A DNA stretch of 16,030 nucleotides from contig JALQPE010002256.1 of NCBI GenBank assembly GCA_030407315.1, forward strand, positions 1 to 16,030, written 5' to 3'. The stretch is from Asparagopsis taxiformis. Its lineage: Eukaryota; Rhodophyta; Florideophyceae; Bonnemaisoniales; Bonnemaisoniaceae. Made by a program: the position numbers and the translations under genes. The notes under the pieces were generated by a model. It did not search any database. It worked only from the letters and a program-made list of their open reading frames with translations, and had not been told where the DNA came from. Of the stretch, positions 6,242-15,651 are shown piece by piece (position 1 is the stretch's first letter; each line of letters starts with the position of its first letter).

Positions 6242-9200
6242 ATGGCTGCACACGGTAACAGCCCACAAGGCAACATGCCTCCTCGTTCAACCCGGGCGTC
6301 TTCTCGCCGACCAACAACACGCCACCAGGCGTCGCGCGCGAATGCGACTCCGGCTACGCCGTCAACAAACCCTTCGGCATCTGCCGCTGCAGCCCCTGCT
6401 TCTTCTGCGCAGCCGCCGGCTACCGGTTCTCAAGTCCCGCCCTCTTCAGGGAATGTTCAAGCACAGGCTCCGTCGCCGTCATCCACTCGCCGTTCCACGG
6501 AACCCTCGCCGAAGGGGACGCCTCTCAAGGCCAAGTCAAGTCATCCGGCTGCGCCGTCGAAGGCAATTGCTTCTGCCAGTGACCCTCGCCCGGAGGTAGA
6601 AGAAGTGGAAGTCCAACGGAACACTCCGCGTTCGCCGCCAATCGCCAAGCAGGGTTCTCCCCGTTCGCCTCGCCAGACGCCGGAACCGGAAGAGATTGTT
6701 GTTGATGCCCCTGCTGCTTCGCAGTCTGTTCCGACCCCCCGCGACTGCCGTCGCTCCTGCCACCACAGGTCGTACCATCGTTCCCCGACCCTCGGAGTAT
6801 CCGGATCCATATGCGCGGAAGCCCGCTACGGCTGAGCCGGTCGCGTCCAGGAATCCTTACGAAGACTTGTACAGCCGTAATCGGCAATTTGTTCTTGATG
6901 CTCGTAATCGCCAAGCGACCGAAGAAGTTAACCGCGGGGCTGTGGCCAGCAACTCAACGCTAGCGGCGTATGCTTATGGTGGAAGCGGGACGGCACAGCC
7001 GCAAGATACAAGCTTGGGTAGAGGTCCTCTTGTGGATCCATATCAATCTTCCGTTCCCGTGGGGAGTTCGGCGGCACCGACTTACTCTTCCCCAGAAAGG
7101 GTACCGGCTCCTTCCGCCGACTGGCGTCGAGAGGGCGAATTTTATCCTTCGAATGCTTCGGAACTAATGGTCTTTGACTCACACGAGTTGCCTTTTGCAA
7201 GGTATTTGCGAGCTCCTTGGGAGTATTATCCCTTCGCCCGTCTACCCCTCGGGAGTTCGTGAACGAGAACCACACCGACTTGCGTCGAGATCTTCGTCTG
7301 ATGGTAGGCGTCAAACGCCGTAATCCCCATGCGCTGCCAAACAGCTGGTCAGCTTACGCTCAACTTCCTTCTTGTCGGCCGATGCGGCATTTTCGTGTTC
7401 CTCACACTTTGCAGTGTGACCGCACTTTTCTTCTTCACCCAGGCGATGCCTTGTATGTTGAGCGGATGACCCGTCGGCTGTTCGAGCCTCATTCGAACCA
7501 GGGAAGTATTCCGGATTTACCTATCACTAGGTCAAGGTGGTTTGCGTATCCACCCCGCCCGGATACCGGTATGTTGGAATGTTATATGCGTGTACACGCT
7601 CGATACCTGACTCGGTCCACAAGCTTGCAAGTGTCGTCACTTGACTACCGAGTGTTCGGTTATCGCGCGAACCGCAACATCAATAACCGGGCGGCGAACT
7701 TGGCTGTGCCGACAGCGGAGTTGAACGCGACACTTGAAGATTCCCGCTGGGAAGGCGAGAACTCGCCGCCCTTATGCTTGCCTATTGGGGATACACCAGC
7801 GATGCTGTACTTCCACAGTGTGGTCGAAGCCGATCCCCGTCCTTGGGTGAAGTCTCGGTTCCTGGACTACGTCCTTCTGGAGCGTGAACTCCTTATTGGG
7901 TTGGAGATGGCGCGTCTCGTGGAGACGAGGGGATTCATTCCGGTATTAACCAAGCACTTGGCTGCGTCGGCCGCCACTACCTGGAAGGCTTTCCATGAGG
8001 TACCGTTATCACCGGTTGTACCGAGGACGCGTAGCGTGGATGCGAAGGTCATTGTCGACCTCCTCGAGGCTTCCTACAAGACCACCGAAGGTATCGAGGA
8101 GATTTCTTGTGCGATTGAAGGCGTGTCGCCGGAGAAGATCATTCCGTACTCGCATCCGAGTCTCCCGTTCAAGCCGGCTAAGCTGACAGCGTATTCTACC
8201 CGAGACGGGGTGGTGGTGGAGACGCCTCCCTTCCGTCGCGATGGCGAGTTCGCCGATGACGGTTATTACGCGGAAGAGCCTGCAAGTTACTCCGACGGAG
8301 ATTTGGAGGATTACTTATACAAGCCCGAACGGGAGATGCATGTACCACGCCCTGGGCGTTCTACTCCGGCTGGATATCGACACGCTGATCCCGGCTTCTC
8401 GCCTCACCCGACGGTGCCAGTCGCGCCCGTTCCTTACGAACCTGGGGTTCCACAATCAAGTGTTCATCCGCCAGTCCCGCGGGGCTTGGCACACCCTACC
8501 CGTCAGGGCTCTTCGTCTCCTTCGGAAGCTCCGTTTCTGTCGCCCGATCGTCGATCGGGTCAGTCCGTGGATCGTGACGGCCAGGCCGGTCGTTCTACCG
8601 CTCCTGCGGATGTACTTGGGTCCCTTTTAACTTCAGCGGAGCTGTTCTCGGTTACGAAGGTGCGTGAATTGGCGGAGACTCTTGGTGATGGCCAACTTTC
8701 GTCGGTATTTCCTCCGCGGGTTAGCGGTTACCCCGTTCGTGGAGCGTTGAATACCTTGGCAATGACGTGTATCACGTTGGGTACCCGGTACAAGGCTAGT
8801 CGCGAGCGACGAGATGCTGCCGAAACGCGCTATCGTGCAGAACGTGCGGGTCGCCGCTTAGCGGAAGAGAAGAACTCTCGATGGGAGCAAGATGCAGCTG
8901 CGAGGCAGAAGGTGTTTGACGAACTGCAGACACGAGTCCAGGAATTGAAAGAGGAGTTGCGCTTGGCGCGGCGTCGTATACCGCATGAGCGAGGAAGGGA
9001 TACACCTAGCGCCCTGGGAACCCCAGCCAGTCTTCAACCTCAAGGAGGGACTTCCGGACGTCGCCGGGATAGGTCACCCTCTGGTCGAGATGATGGTCGA
9101 AATGTTCGCGCTAGGCGCTCCATGCCAGTTGATGTTGATACGCCGCTGCTACAGCTTGTTGATACGCCTGACCCGCCCAGGGCGGATTCACCTTCGGTGT

Positions 9201-9430
9201 CCGACGATGTGGATATTCCATCTCCGATGGCACCGGTTCCCTCAGCTCCAGCTGCGTCTCGACATCGCCCTCCGGCTCGGTTGCCTACTTCCCATAGGGA
9301 TTCTGGCCGTGTGCGTCCTCGTGACACTCGCTGGTCCACGGCTCAGCATCCGACCAACCGGTCCTTGAGGCCATCCCCATCCTATCCTTCGCATCAGCGT
9401 CCTCGTCCTTCCGACAACTTCCGTCGTTAA
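6242..9430 (+). CDS. Antisense ORF of element 2: unrecognised ~1,060-residue protein with low-complexity N terminus and C-terminal coiled coil
   Basis: I do not recognise this protein. Residues about 1-180 are rich in Pro, Ser, Ala, Thr and Arg and look disordered. About 315-645 reads like a folded domain (for example LQCDRTFLLHPGDALYVERM and FLDYVLLERELLIGLEMARL). A proline-rich linker follows, then a Glu/Arg/Ala/Leu coiled coil (about 850-913, ending LQTRVQELKEELRLARRR) and an Arg/Ser-rich, then proline-rich tail ending in TAA at 9428-9430. There is no signal peptide, membrane segment, zinc knuckle, protease or RT motif, so it is neither a standard Gag nor an Env. Two offsetting frame changes split it: one extra C in the C6 run at 6735-6740, and one missing base near 7235-7255. 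All three open parts read as one protein. The coiled coil and basic tail suggest self-assembly or nucleic-acid binding; that is inference. Start is ATG 6242 or 6275. Confidence 0.65.
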
Positions 9431-9761
9431 CGTCTTCCTTCCCTAACCGGGTTATCTTCTTATACGCATTTGCGTCTTGTCTTCAGGTTAGATCGTTCAT
9501 CCATGCGCCGTGTGCGGCTTGATCATGTTTACCATTAAAGGTTGGAATGTTTTTGTTTTTGTGGAATTTTTCTTTGGCCAGTTGGCTTCATACTTCTACC
9601 GAGTCCGGTGTTTGGTGTTTGGCCAACCCACCGGGTGCTTCTCGTGGTACCTTACCACCTCCTCTTCGTGCTCCCCCGCAGTGACGCTGCAACCACTAGC
9701 CGTTCTACTTGACGCTTCTGCGTACAATCAGCCTAGCTGTGGGGCAACCCTATATTTTCAC
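9431..9761. other. Gap between converging antisense ORF and pol
   Basis: There is no gene here. The two coding regions converge on these 331 bp. A pyrimidine-rich string CTTCCTTCCCT follows the plus-strand stop at 9434-9444 (AGGGAAGGAAG on the minus strand, polypurine-like), but no LTR start adjoins it. A plus-strand ATTAAA at 9534-9539 could serve as poly(A) signal for the antisense ORF. Confidence 0.5.
9534..9539 (+). terminator. Possible poly(A) signal of the antisense ORF
   Basis: ATTAAA, the commonest variant of the poly(A) hexamer, about 105 nt after the TAA at 9428-9430 and before the plus-strand transcript would reach pol. T-rich and GT-rich sequence follows at 9549-9572, as expected downstream of a cleavage site. 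Confidence 0.35.
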
Positions 9762-10297
9762 TTATCGGCGCTTCTTAGCCGTTCGTCTTTTAGACGTTTT
9801 CTTAGCCGCTTGGCGGTTCCGCTTACGGAAGTATCGGGAGATTTGTTCGTCAGGCACGTTGTGCCGTTGCGTCCACGTGGGGTCACGGTATCCGTACCAC
9901 CTTACGAGGAACCACTCCTCATTATCGTCGTCGACGACATGGTCGATCAAGTCGTCTATGGCGAATTCCTGTTCTTCAGGTGGTTCCAGGTTCTGGGAGA
10001 TAGCTCCCTGTTCGGTTGGAACATCTTGACTCGACGAGCGTCGTCTTCTTCCGGTGTTAGCCGTGTCACCCGTAGGGTTAAGCGGCTCAGCCGAAGTGGC
10101 TTCTTGGGATATTTCCATGCCGTGCTGCCGACTTCTTGCTTGTCGATGAGGGCGACTATTCTTCTTCGGGCTTGTTCCGGTTGGTTCCTTCTGGGTTGAT
10201 CGGCGCAGCCGGAGAACGTCTTGTTGGCGTCTTGGGAAGCAGGTTCCTGCATTTTGTCAAGAGTTTCATCCTCGGGGAGGTCAAGTTGAGTGGACAT
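9762..10297 (-). CDS. Pol C terminus with chromodomain (element 2)
   Basis: The last part of Pol. The reading 9762-10118 has a polar stretch, then a chromodomain at about its residues 50-100 (EFAIDDLIDHVVDD, EEWFLVRWYGY, QISRYFRKR), then a Lys/Arg-rich tail AAKKTSKRRTAKKRR. The upstream linker (10118-10297) is open in another frame, so a frame change lies near 10100-10118. Chromodomains at the integrase C terminus define chromoviruses and direct insertion to chromatin marks. Here the usual DTWEP turn reads DPTWTQ and the surrounding stretch is altered, so methyl-lysine binding may be weakened or different. The basic tail could act as a nuclear localisation signal. It lies directly downstream of the integrase frame, separated by a stop at 10390. 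Confidence 0.75.
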
Positions 10298-10389
10298 CGG
10301 CTGTGAAGCAGCATTATCCTGACGATGAATATCGGCCTGGGCCCCCTCCTTAAAGACGGTTCGTCTCGGACCGATACTCGGTGTATTGG

Positions 10390-11505
10390 TTACGGTTCAC
10401 CTTCAACCGCGGAGCGGGATGACAAAGGCTTGGTTACAGGGTGACCTGGGGGTTGTTCGGTTGGAAGAGGTACGCGCTGCGGGCTTGATGCATCACGATG
10501 TAGGCACTCTTCCGCCATACTCGGCACCGTGTTGGCGGTTTGGTCGTCGGTTCCCACCGCAGGTGCGGATGCTCCGTTAGAAGTTAACCGTGAGTGCGGT
10601 GTTTCCTGTTCAGGTTGTGGCGCATACGTCACGCGGTCGTGGCTAACTTGTTCGACAAGTCCATCCCGTTCTATGTGAACGGTTCGCCTACCGGCTTTCA
10701 CGACCTTGAAATGTCCTTGCGCTAGTGGCGTTAACTTGTTTCGTTCCCGTACCTCGGGGTTGTCAAGGTAGACGTAGTCGCCCTCCTGGAGGAGTCGTTT
10801 GGTCTTCCGGACTGCCCGGTCAAAGTCTCGCTTATAACGCGCTTGCGTGGCGTGTAGCCTTTGACCGGCCTTCTCAATTGCTTGAGCAATCCGTTGCAGG
10901 AAGTCCTGTTTCAAGAAAGCGTCCGGTTTTTGCCGTGTTCTTGTCGAGTGATGAAGGGAATAAGGGGGTGGTGGTCTACTTAGGATAAGGTCAAAGGGTG
11001 TCGTCCCTGTCGTGCGATGCACGTGCGTATTGTACGCGTACGTCAACGCTGGTGCGTACACGTCCCAGTCATTCTGGTTTTCGTTTACGTAGTTGCGTAA
11101 CATGTTCAACAACGTACGGTTATACCGTTCCACCTGACCGTTGGTCTGTGGGTGGTAGGTCGTTGTGAACAAGTTCTTTGTTCCAAGTTGCAGGCAAACA
11201 GCCTGAAAAAGTTTGGAAGCAAACTGAGGTCCGTTATCGGAGAGCAACGTCCTAGGGGGACCGTACTTGAAAATCCAGTGGGTGCAGAAGGCGACAGCCA
11301 CATGGTAAGCAGTGATACTGCGTAATGGTACAACCTGTGTAAGCTTCGTGAAGCGACAGGTAATTACTAAGAGGTGAAGGTTACCCTTCTTTGTTTTAGG
11401 CAGAGGGCCTAGTAAGTCTATAGAGACTTCTTCCAGCGGTGCTGAAGCTGGGAACAGTTTCAAGGTATACGCAACTTGAGTCGGTTCCTGGCGCAAGCCT
11501 GACAA
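10390..11505 (-). CDS. Integrase catalytic core and C-terminal region (element 2)
   Basis: This is the DDE integrase that inserts element cDNA. In this 371-residue frame the catalytic triad is D30 (EVSIDLLGPLP), D90 (LLSDNGPQF) and E126 (TNGQVERYNR). The 35 residues between D90 and E126 are the classical D(35)E spacing. The core continues with DVYAPALTYAYNTHVHRTTG, then the basic QARYKRDFDRAVRK segment and EGDYVYL strand of the integrase C-terminal region, and a Pro/Ser-rich linker to the chromodomain. All three catalytic residues are present and the frame is long and clean, so this is the best preserved part of pol. The frame begins by continuation, not at an ATG: the preceding zinc finger is in another frame, with one base missing near 11481-11484. 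Confidence 0.9.
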   Translation of the reverse strand: MSGLRQEPTQVAYTLKLFPASAPLEEVSIDLLGPLPKTKKGNLHLLVITCRFTKLTQVVPLRSITAYHVAVAFCTHWIFKYGPPRTLLSDNGPQFASKLFQAVCLQLGTKNLFTTTYHPQTNGQVERYNRTLLNMLRNYVNENQNDWDVYAPALTYAYNTHVHRTTGTTPFDLILSRPPPPYSLHHSTRTRQKPDAFLKQDFLQRIAQAIEKAGQRLHATQARYKRDFDRAVRKTKRLLQEGDYVYLDNPEVRERNKLTPLAQGHFKVVKAGRRTVHIERDGLVEQVSHDRVTYAPQPEQETPHSRLTSNGASAPAVGTDDQTANTVPSMAEECLHRDASSPQRVPLPTEQPPGHPVTKPLSSRSAVEGEP

Positions 11506-11984
11506 CGTTCAACCGTAGCGGTGATATCCGCGGCCATGGCCGGCCAGTAGTACGAGAGACGCATGGTCTCATACATACGGTTTTGTCCGGGGTGACCCGC
11601 GAGTACATCGTGATGACACATCTTCAACAGGCGGGGCCTGAGTGTTCTTGGTACAACCACCTGGTGGGAATTGTCAAGGGTGGATTTACGTCGCAAGACA
11701 CCTTTGTCATCTTCGAAGAAGACAGTGTCAGACTTCTGACTTGTCAATACTTGTTGACAAAAGTCATCAGAGCGTTGCTCCTCGATCCACTCGTTGAGTG
11801 TGATTGGTTCGGAACCTTCTGTCTGAGGATGTGTCGTCATGACAGCTTGGTTTTCCTCCATCAGGGGGGTGTCAGCGGAAGTTCGCGCGATGAGTACATC
11901 AAAGAACCACGGGTTCATCTCTTCGGTAACAGGTATTTCCTGGTGAAGGTCATACGCGAAGAGCGTGGGTATTTCGTCATCCAC
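11460..11984 (-). CDS. RNase H-integrase linker and HHCC zinc finger (element 2)
   Basis: This 174-residue frame joins RNase H to integrase. It has a linker with EWIEEQRSDDFCQQVLTSQ and then the integrase N-terminal zinc finger: H125 and H131 in CHHDVLAGHPG, C161 and C164 in ERCQACARN. YYWPAM lies between the two pairs, as in Ty3/gypsy integrases. Its frame ends at 11460 just after the zinc finger and the core continues in the frame at 10390-11505. On the other side it overlaps the end of the RNase H frame by about 70 bp, with a second frame change near 11985-11998. Residues match the equivalent region of element 1. Confidence 0.85.
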   Translation of the reverse strand: MDDEIPTLFAYDLHQEIPVTEEMNPWFFDVLIARTSADTPLMEENQAVMTTHPQTEGSEPITLNEWIEEQRSDDFCQQVLTSQKSDTVFFEDDKGVLRRKSTLDNSHQVVVPRTLRPRLLKMCHHDVLAGHPGQNRMYETMRLSYYWPAMAADITATVERCQACARNRLKLRIP

Positions 11985-13135
11985 TGGATGGGGTCTGCCC
12001 CTTCCGTTTCGACACGCGATAACGCGTCTGGTACCTGATGAACCCTTCCAGGACGATAGACTATGGTGTAGTCAAACTCCGACAGACGGAGTCGCCAACG
12101 ACACAGGCGCCCTGACGGGTCAGTGATATTCATCAACCAACGCAACGCGTTATGATCGGACCTCACAACGAACTTTGTTTGTTCAAGGTACGGCCTAAGG
12201 GTAGTGACTGCCCATACTACGGCGAGACACTCGCGCTCCGTCGGAGAATATCCCCGTTCAGGTTTGGTCAATGTCCGCGACCAATATCCTACAGGACGAT
12301 AGTCGTCGTCATCCTGCTGTTGCAACAGCGCACACCCTATCTGATACGCAGAGGCGTCTGTATCTACGATGTAGGGTTTACCCACCCTGGGCAAAGCCAG
12401 TATCGGTGGTTGCACCAGAGATTCTTTAAGTTTATCGAACGCGTGGCGTTGTTCCGCCGTTGGAGGACTTGAACCGAAGCTCGGTAGTTTGTCTTTGGTC
12501 AACATCGCGTTGAGGGGGTGGGAGATATCCGCATACCCTTTGACGAAACGGCGGAAGACACCGCAGCTCCCCAGGAAGGAACGCATTTGCGTGGGGGTGG
12601 TTGGAAAAGTTGCTTTCGCGATAGCATCCGTCGCAGTTTGGGCGACCGCCAGCTTACCTGGCATAACAACATGTCCGAGGTAGTCTACTTTTGCTTCGAA
12701 GAAGTGGCACTTGGCCAGCTTGAGGGTTACCCCTGCCGTCCTCAACAGTGTGAGTACCTGGTCCACTTGGTGGAGGTGGTCTTCCTCACTACGTGAGAAG
12801 ACGATGACGTCGTCGAGATAGATAAGACATGTTTGCCAGCGTACGCTGCTTAGGATAATGTCAATCGCACGTTGGAACGTGGCTGGTGCATTCTTCAGCC
12901 CGAAGGGCAGTCGTTTAAACCGATACGTCCCAAAATGTGACGTGAAAGCCGTCTTATCCCGATCCTCGGAGGCAACGGGTATTTGCCAATAGCCTGAGTT
13001 GCAATCAAGCGTGGTGAACACGCGTGCATCTCCTAAGGAGTCTATGCAATCGTCCATACGGGGTAACGGATAAGCATCCGAGATGGTGATGTCGTTTGAG
13101 ACGTCGGTAGTCAACGCAGAAGCGTAATTTACCAT
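11915..13135 (-). CDS. Reverse transcriptase palm/thumb and RNase H (element 2)
   Basis: This frame holds most of the RT and all of RNase H, which turn element RNA into cDNA in the particle. RT motifs: DITISDAYPLPRMDD, the first catalytic Asp at D44 (FTTLDCNSGYWQIPV), FKRLPFGLKNAPATFQ, and the active-site box YLDD at residues 106-109 (near 12809-12820). RNase H follows with D260 (VDTDASAYQIGCALL), E300 (SPTERECLAVVWAV), D327 (VVRSDHNALRWL) and D370 (QVPDALSR), the full catalytic set. No stop interrupts the 406 residues. It does not begin at a true start: the RT N-terminal part lies in the frame 13005-14141 and is joined across one extra base in a run of T at 13095-13097 (plus-strand view). 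Confidence 0.92.
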   Translation of the reverse strand: MVNYASALTTDVSNDITISDAYPLPRMDDCIDSLGDARVFTTLDCNSGYWQIPVASEDRDKTAFTSHFGTYRFKRLPFGLKNAPATFQRAIDIILSSVRWQTCLIYLDDVIVFSRSEEDHLHQVDQVLTLLRTAGVTLKLAKCHFFEAKVDYLGHVVMPGKLAVAQTATDAIAKATFPTTPTQMRSFLGSCGVFRRFVKGYADISHPLNAMLTKDKLPSFGSSPPTAEQRHAFDKLKESLVQPPILALPRVGKPYIVDTDASAYQIGCALLQQQDDDDYRPVGYWSRTLTKPERGYSPTERECLAVVWAVTTLRPYLEQTKFVVRSDHNALRWLMNITDPSGRLCRWRLRLSEFDYTIVYRPGRVHQVPDALSRVETEGADPIQWMTKYPRSSRMTFTRKYLLPKR

Positions 13136-14141
13136 CCTTCTTGGGTACCAAGACCACGGGGCTAGCCCATTCAGAGTTCGAAGGCTCGATGACTCCTTTT
13201 TCTAGCATGGAGATGATCTCCTTACTTGCTAGCTCCCTCCTCAAGGGTCCCATTCGGTATGGTTGCTGTCGACGCGGTCGACTTCCTTCGACTATATCAA
13301 TCCGATGCTCGGTTGCTTTAATGTCTCCAAGAGACCCGTCCCACATTGACTCGTGTTGCGTTAGTATCGCTATAATTTTCTCCTTCAACTGTGGTTGCTG
13401 AAGGTGTTCCAAGGATACATCCTCCCGCCATTGCGGATTCTCTTTCTCCTTGGTTCCCATCATCGGGTTGGTTAGACTGATGATACGGTTTGAGCCGGAA
13501 AAGGATAACTCACTAGGGAGCTTTTGATCGGCTGGGCCGGGTGCTCGACGGCCAATACCGACAACCGTCCCCTTCGGGAGGTATCTTTCGGTCGAACCAA
13601 AATTGGTGAGAATGACAGTGAAGACTGTACGAGGAATGATTTCAGCAATGCCGTTCGGCATTGAGATCCGCTGTCGGTGGAATAGTTTTTCCTTCGCCTC
13701 AAGGAGGCTTAGTCCGCCCCCAGCACAGACAACCGATGCGGTTACTTGACTCATGGGGGGAATTGAGATTTCTCTTGCTAGCCGGATCCGGTTTGACTGG
13801 TGGTCCAGATCGGTACCCTGCGAAGGGTTTGGTTCATGTACATAGCAAGAAGAAGAGTTATTCAATTTACTCACATTCTGCATAAGCAGGATGGCGATCG
13901 ATCCACCATCGTGTACATCAATGCGCTGAGCGCGGCATCGAATTGCATCTACATGTGAGTTCATGATACTTGTTCCCAGGATAACTGGTACTGCCAGCTT
14001 AGGTGCTACAAAGAATTCTGCGTCCAGAACCTTTCGTCCTAGCTGTATTAGCAGCTTGATTCTTCCTGTTATCCTGAGAGGATTACCATTGGCGTCTGCT
14101 AGTTGAGGATATTCCCGGTCTGCGCGGCATAGGCCTTCCAT
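13005..14141 (-). CDS. C-terminal part of protease, spacer and RT N terminus (element 2)
   Basis: The first 70 residues complete the aspartic protease: LADANGNPLRITGRI is the strand and flap region and VPVILGTSIM matches the conserved ILG segment. A spacer of about 180 residues follows. Reverse transcriptase fingers begin near residue 290: TEHRIDIVEGSRPRRQQPYRM, KEIISMLEKGVIEPSNSEWAS and PVVLVPKKDGKLRFCVDYRRL. After DYRRL the frame is lost and similarity continues in the frame 11915-13135, so the last ~30 residues here are out-of-frame. The protease active site lies upstream in another frame (14099-14440); the change falls between about 14112 and 14139. Confidence 0.85.
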   Translation of the reverse strand: MEGLCRADREYPQLADANGNPLRITGRIKLLIQLGRKVLDAEFFVAPKLAVPVILGTSIMNSHVDAIRCRAQRIDVHDGGSIAILLMQNVSKLNNSSSCYVHEPNPSQGTDLDHQSNRIRLAREISIPPMSQVTASVVCAGGGLSLLEAKEKLFHRQRISMPNGIAEIIPRTVFTVILTNFGSTERYLPKGTVVGIGRRAPGPADQKLPSELSFSGSNRIISLTNPMMGTKEKENPQWREDVSLEHLQQPQLKEKIIAILTQHESMWDGSLGDIKATEHRIDIVEGSRPRRQQPYRMGPLRRELASKEIISMLEKGVIEPSNSEWASPVVLVPKKDGKLRFCVDYRRLKRHHHLGCLSVTPYGRLHRLLRRCTRVHHA

Positions 14142-14440
14142 CCTTTGGGTAAGGTTGATTCTTGGACTACAGAAGGGCCTGAACCTGTGTCCATAACCAT
14201 ACGCATAGGCGTTAGAAGTGTCTCAGATATTCCGATGGAACCTAAAACCACGCAGTGGGCTGCCTTCAAAAGACATGCAGCCTTTGGCTGAGAGGGGAGG
14301 GGATAAGGGATATCCCCGGTTGGTGTCTGGGTAGGACGGTTCAACCGATTTGGTTTCTTCGTTCCACCCTGTGGAGATGTGGATGGTGAGATGTCCACCC
14401 TACAGCGAAGCTGTTCCACCTCCTGGCGGGAGCGCGACAC
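14099..14440 (-). CDS. Protease N-terminal part with DTG active site (element 2)
   Basis: This short frame carries the retroviral-type aspartic protease active site DTGSG at residues 84-88 in MRMVMDTGSGPSVV, preceded by CVVLGSIGISETLLTPMRM, the usual first strands. The protease would cut Gag-Pol into mature proteins and works as a dimer. Before it lies a Pro/Thr-rich linker. The frame is -1 relative to gag, which ends at 14455 just upstream, and is open across the gag stop, so it is probably joined to Gag by frameshifting. The rest of the protease is in the frame 13005-14141. Confidence 0.82.
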   Translation of the reverse strand: MSRSRQEVEQLRCRVDISPSTSPQGGTKKPNRLNRPTQTPTGDIPYPLPSQPKAACLLKAAHCVVLGSIGISETLLTPMRMVMDTGSGPSVVQESTLPKGWKAYAAQTGNILN

Positions 14441-14454
14441 CTCACTCCCCCCGG

Positions 14455-14464
14455 TTAGTTTTCC
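14455..14464 (-). promoter_or_regulatory. Possible gag/pol -1 frameshift site
   Basis: The minus strand reads GGAAAAC immediately before the gag TAA. Protease is in the -1 frame, which stays open across the stop, and a G6 run follows. The heptamer is not a perfect X XXY YYZ slippery site, so this is a suggestion from position and frame only. Given the other frame breaks in this copy, it could equally be a mutation. Confidence 0.3.
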
Positions 14465-15651
14465 GACGACGTGTCGGATGATTCATCTGAAGATGCCAGG
14501 GCATCAACTGCGGTTTCTGCTGAGAGAGATGAACCTATACTTCGTTGAAGTCCGGTAACCGGATTGGCTTGGTCAACGACGGTGTCGTTCTCGGCAAACG
14601 CGACCATGCGTGGAAACGGTTTCTGCCGTTGGAGAATCGTCTTTGCAGGGACCTGCTTCTTCTTGAACTTGTCGAATTGCCGTTGCTGTCGGCGCATGAC
14701 TTGTTCCGGTTCTTGCTGGTATGCATAGTTTGCGAAAGCGAAATACATTCCTACGGAACGGGAGAGATACGGGCATGTGTACAGCGCGTGACCGGGTTGC
14801 CGGCATCCGGAGCAACGCCAATTGACCGCACCCTTCGGGATCATGGACTCGGCAAGATTCACATGATCTTCGGTGAGGGTGGTACTTCCATCGGCGGTGC
14901 CTCCGCGTTCGGACCACAGTCAGTGGTTGTAACGTCTGCGACGTAGTTGCTTCTCTCCTCATTCCGAGGTCTTCTCTAGCCATGGTGGCTAGTAACGCTT
15001 TGCGTTTCGTTCGGCGAGTTCCCTACCTAGGGTACATCTTGGGCTTAGCCGTGTTTAGGGAATCCCCGAGTCCTTTTGCCAGATTGCGCACACAAGCAAA
15101 GGAAATCTTCGCCGTCTCGGCCAACGGTGACCTTCACGGTGTCCTTTTACCCCCGGGCGTAGCCCTTTGAGGTAGTAGTTTACCAAGTCTCTTTCAGAGA
15201 AAACATTGGGCACACAACAAGTGCGGCCTCTTGCAGTCTGTCGGCGTATTCTGCCTCATCTTCGTGAGGTTCTTGTTTAATACGCGTGACCGGTCGTAGG
15301 CGTCAGCCAAAACTGTATCCGTTGCATAACGAGAAAGTAAAGCATGGCGGCCTGTGGCCACGTTATCTGCTGGTGCAGTTGATTTAGCAACTTCCTTTTC
15401 CGAGATTCGGACGCGATGAATCGTTGCGCATCTCCTTCAAGGAAATAACGTAGCAACTTTGTTGCTATTCCTTCTGATACTCCGCAGGAGTCAAAGCATC
15501 TTGGTACTCGGCGAGGAATCGAAGTATATCGATGGGTTGCGTTCATCGAACGGCGTCAAGGACGCATTGAAGTTCCGAATCTTTTCCGTTATCTTGTAGA
15601 GACTTCTACTCTTTCCGTTCGGAGCTTCTGTCGATGACGACTTGTCTTGTA

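Noticed and set aside
6232..6242. GATCATCAGCA occurs just before the antisense ORF start and again on the minus strand at 15950-15960 near the proposed start of gag
   Set aside because: Dozens of shared 11-mers are expected by chance in 16 kb; only the positions are suggestive.
6242..9430. Antisense ORF as an envelope gene
   Set aside because: There is no signal peptide and no hydrophobic membrane segment, and env-like genes normally lie in the sense orientation.
9434..9444. Pyrimidine run that could be a minus-strand polypurine tract directly after the antisense ORF, which would put 6242-9430 in an LTR or outside the element
   Set aside because: No TG start adjoins it and no LTR-like ends or LTR signals are seen at 6242-9430. 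The tract at 5754-5765 is followed directly by TGTCAT. A central polypurine tract remains possible.
9510..10199. A 229-codon plus-strand ORF
   Set aside because: Much of it is the antisense shadow of the chromodomain-coding end of pol; the rest has no motif.
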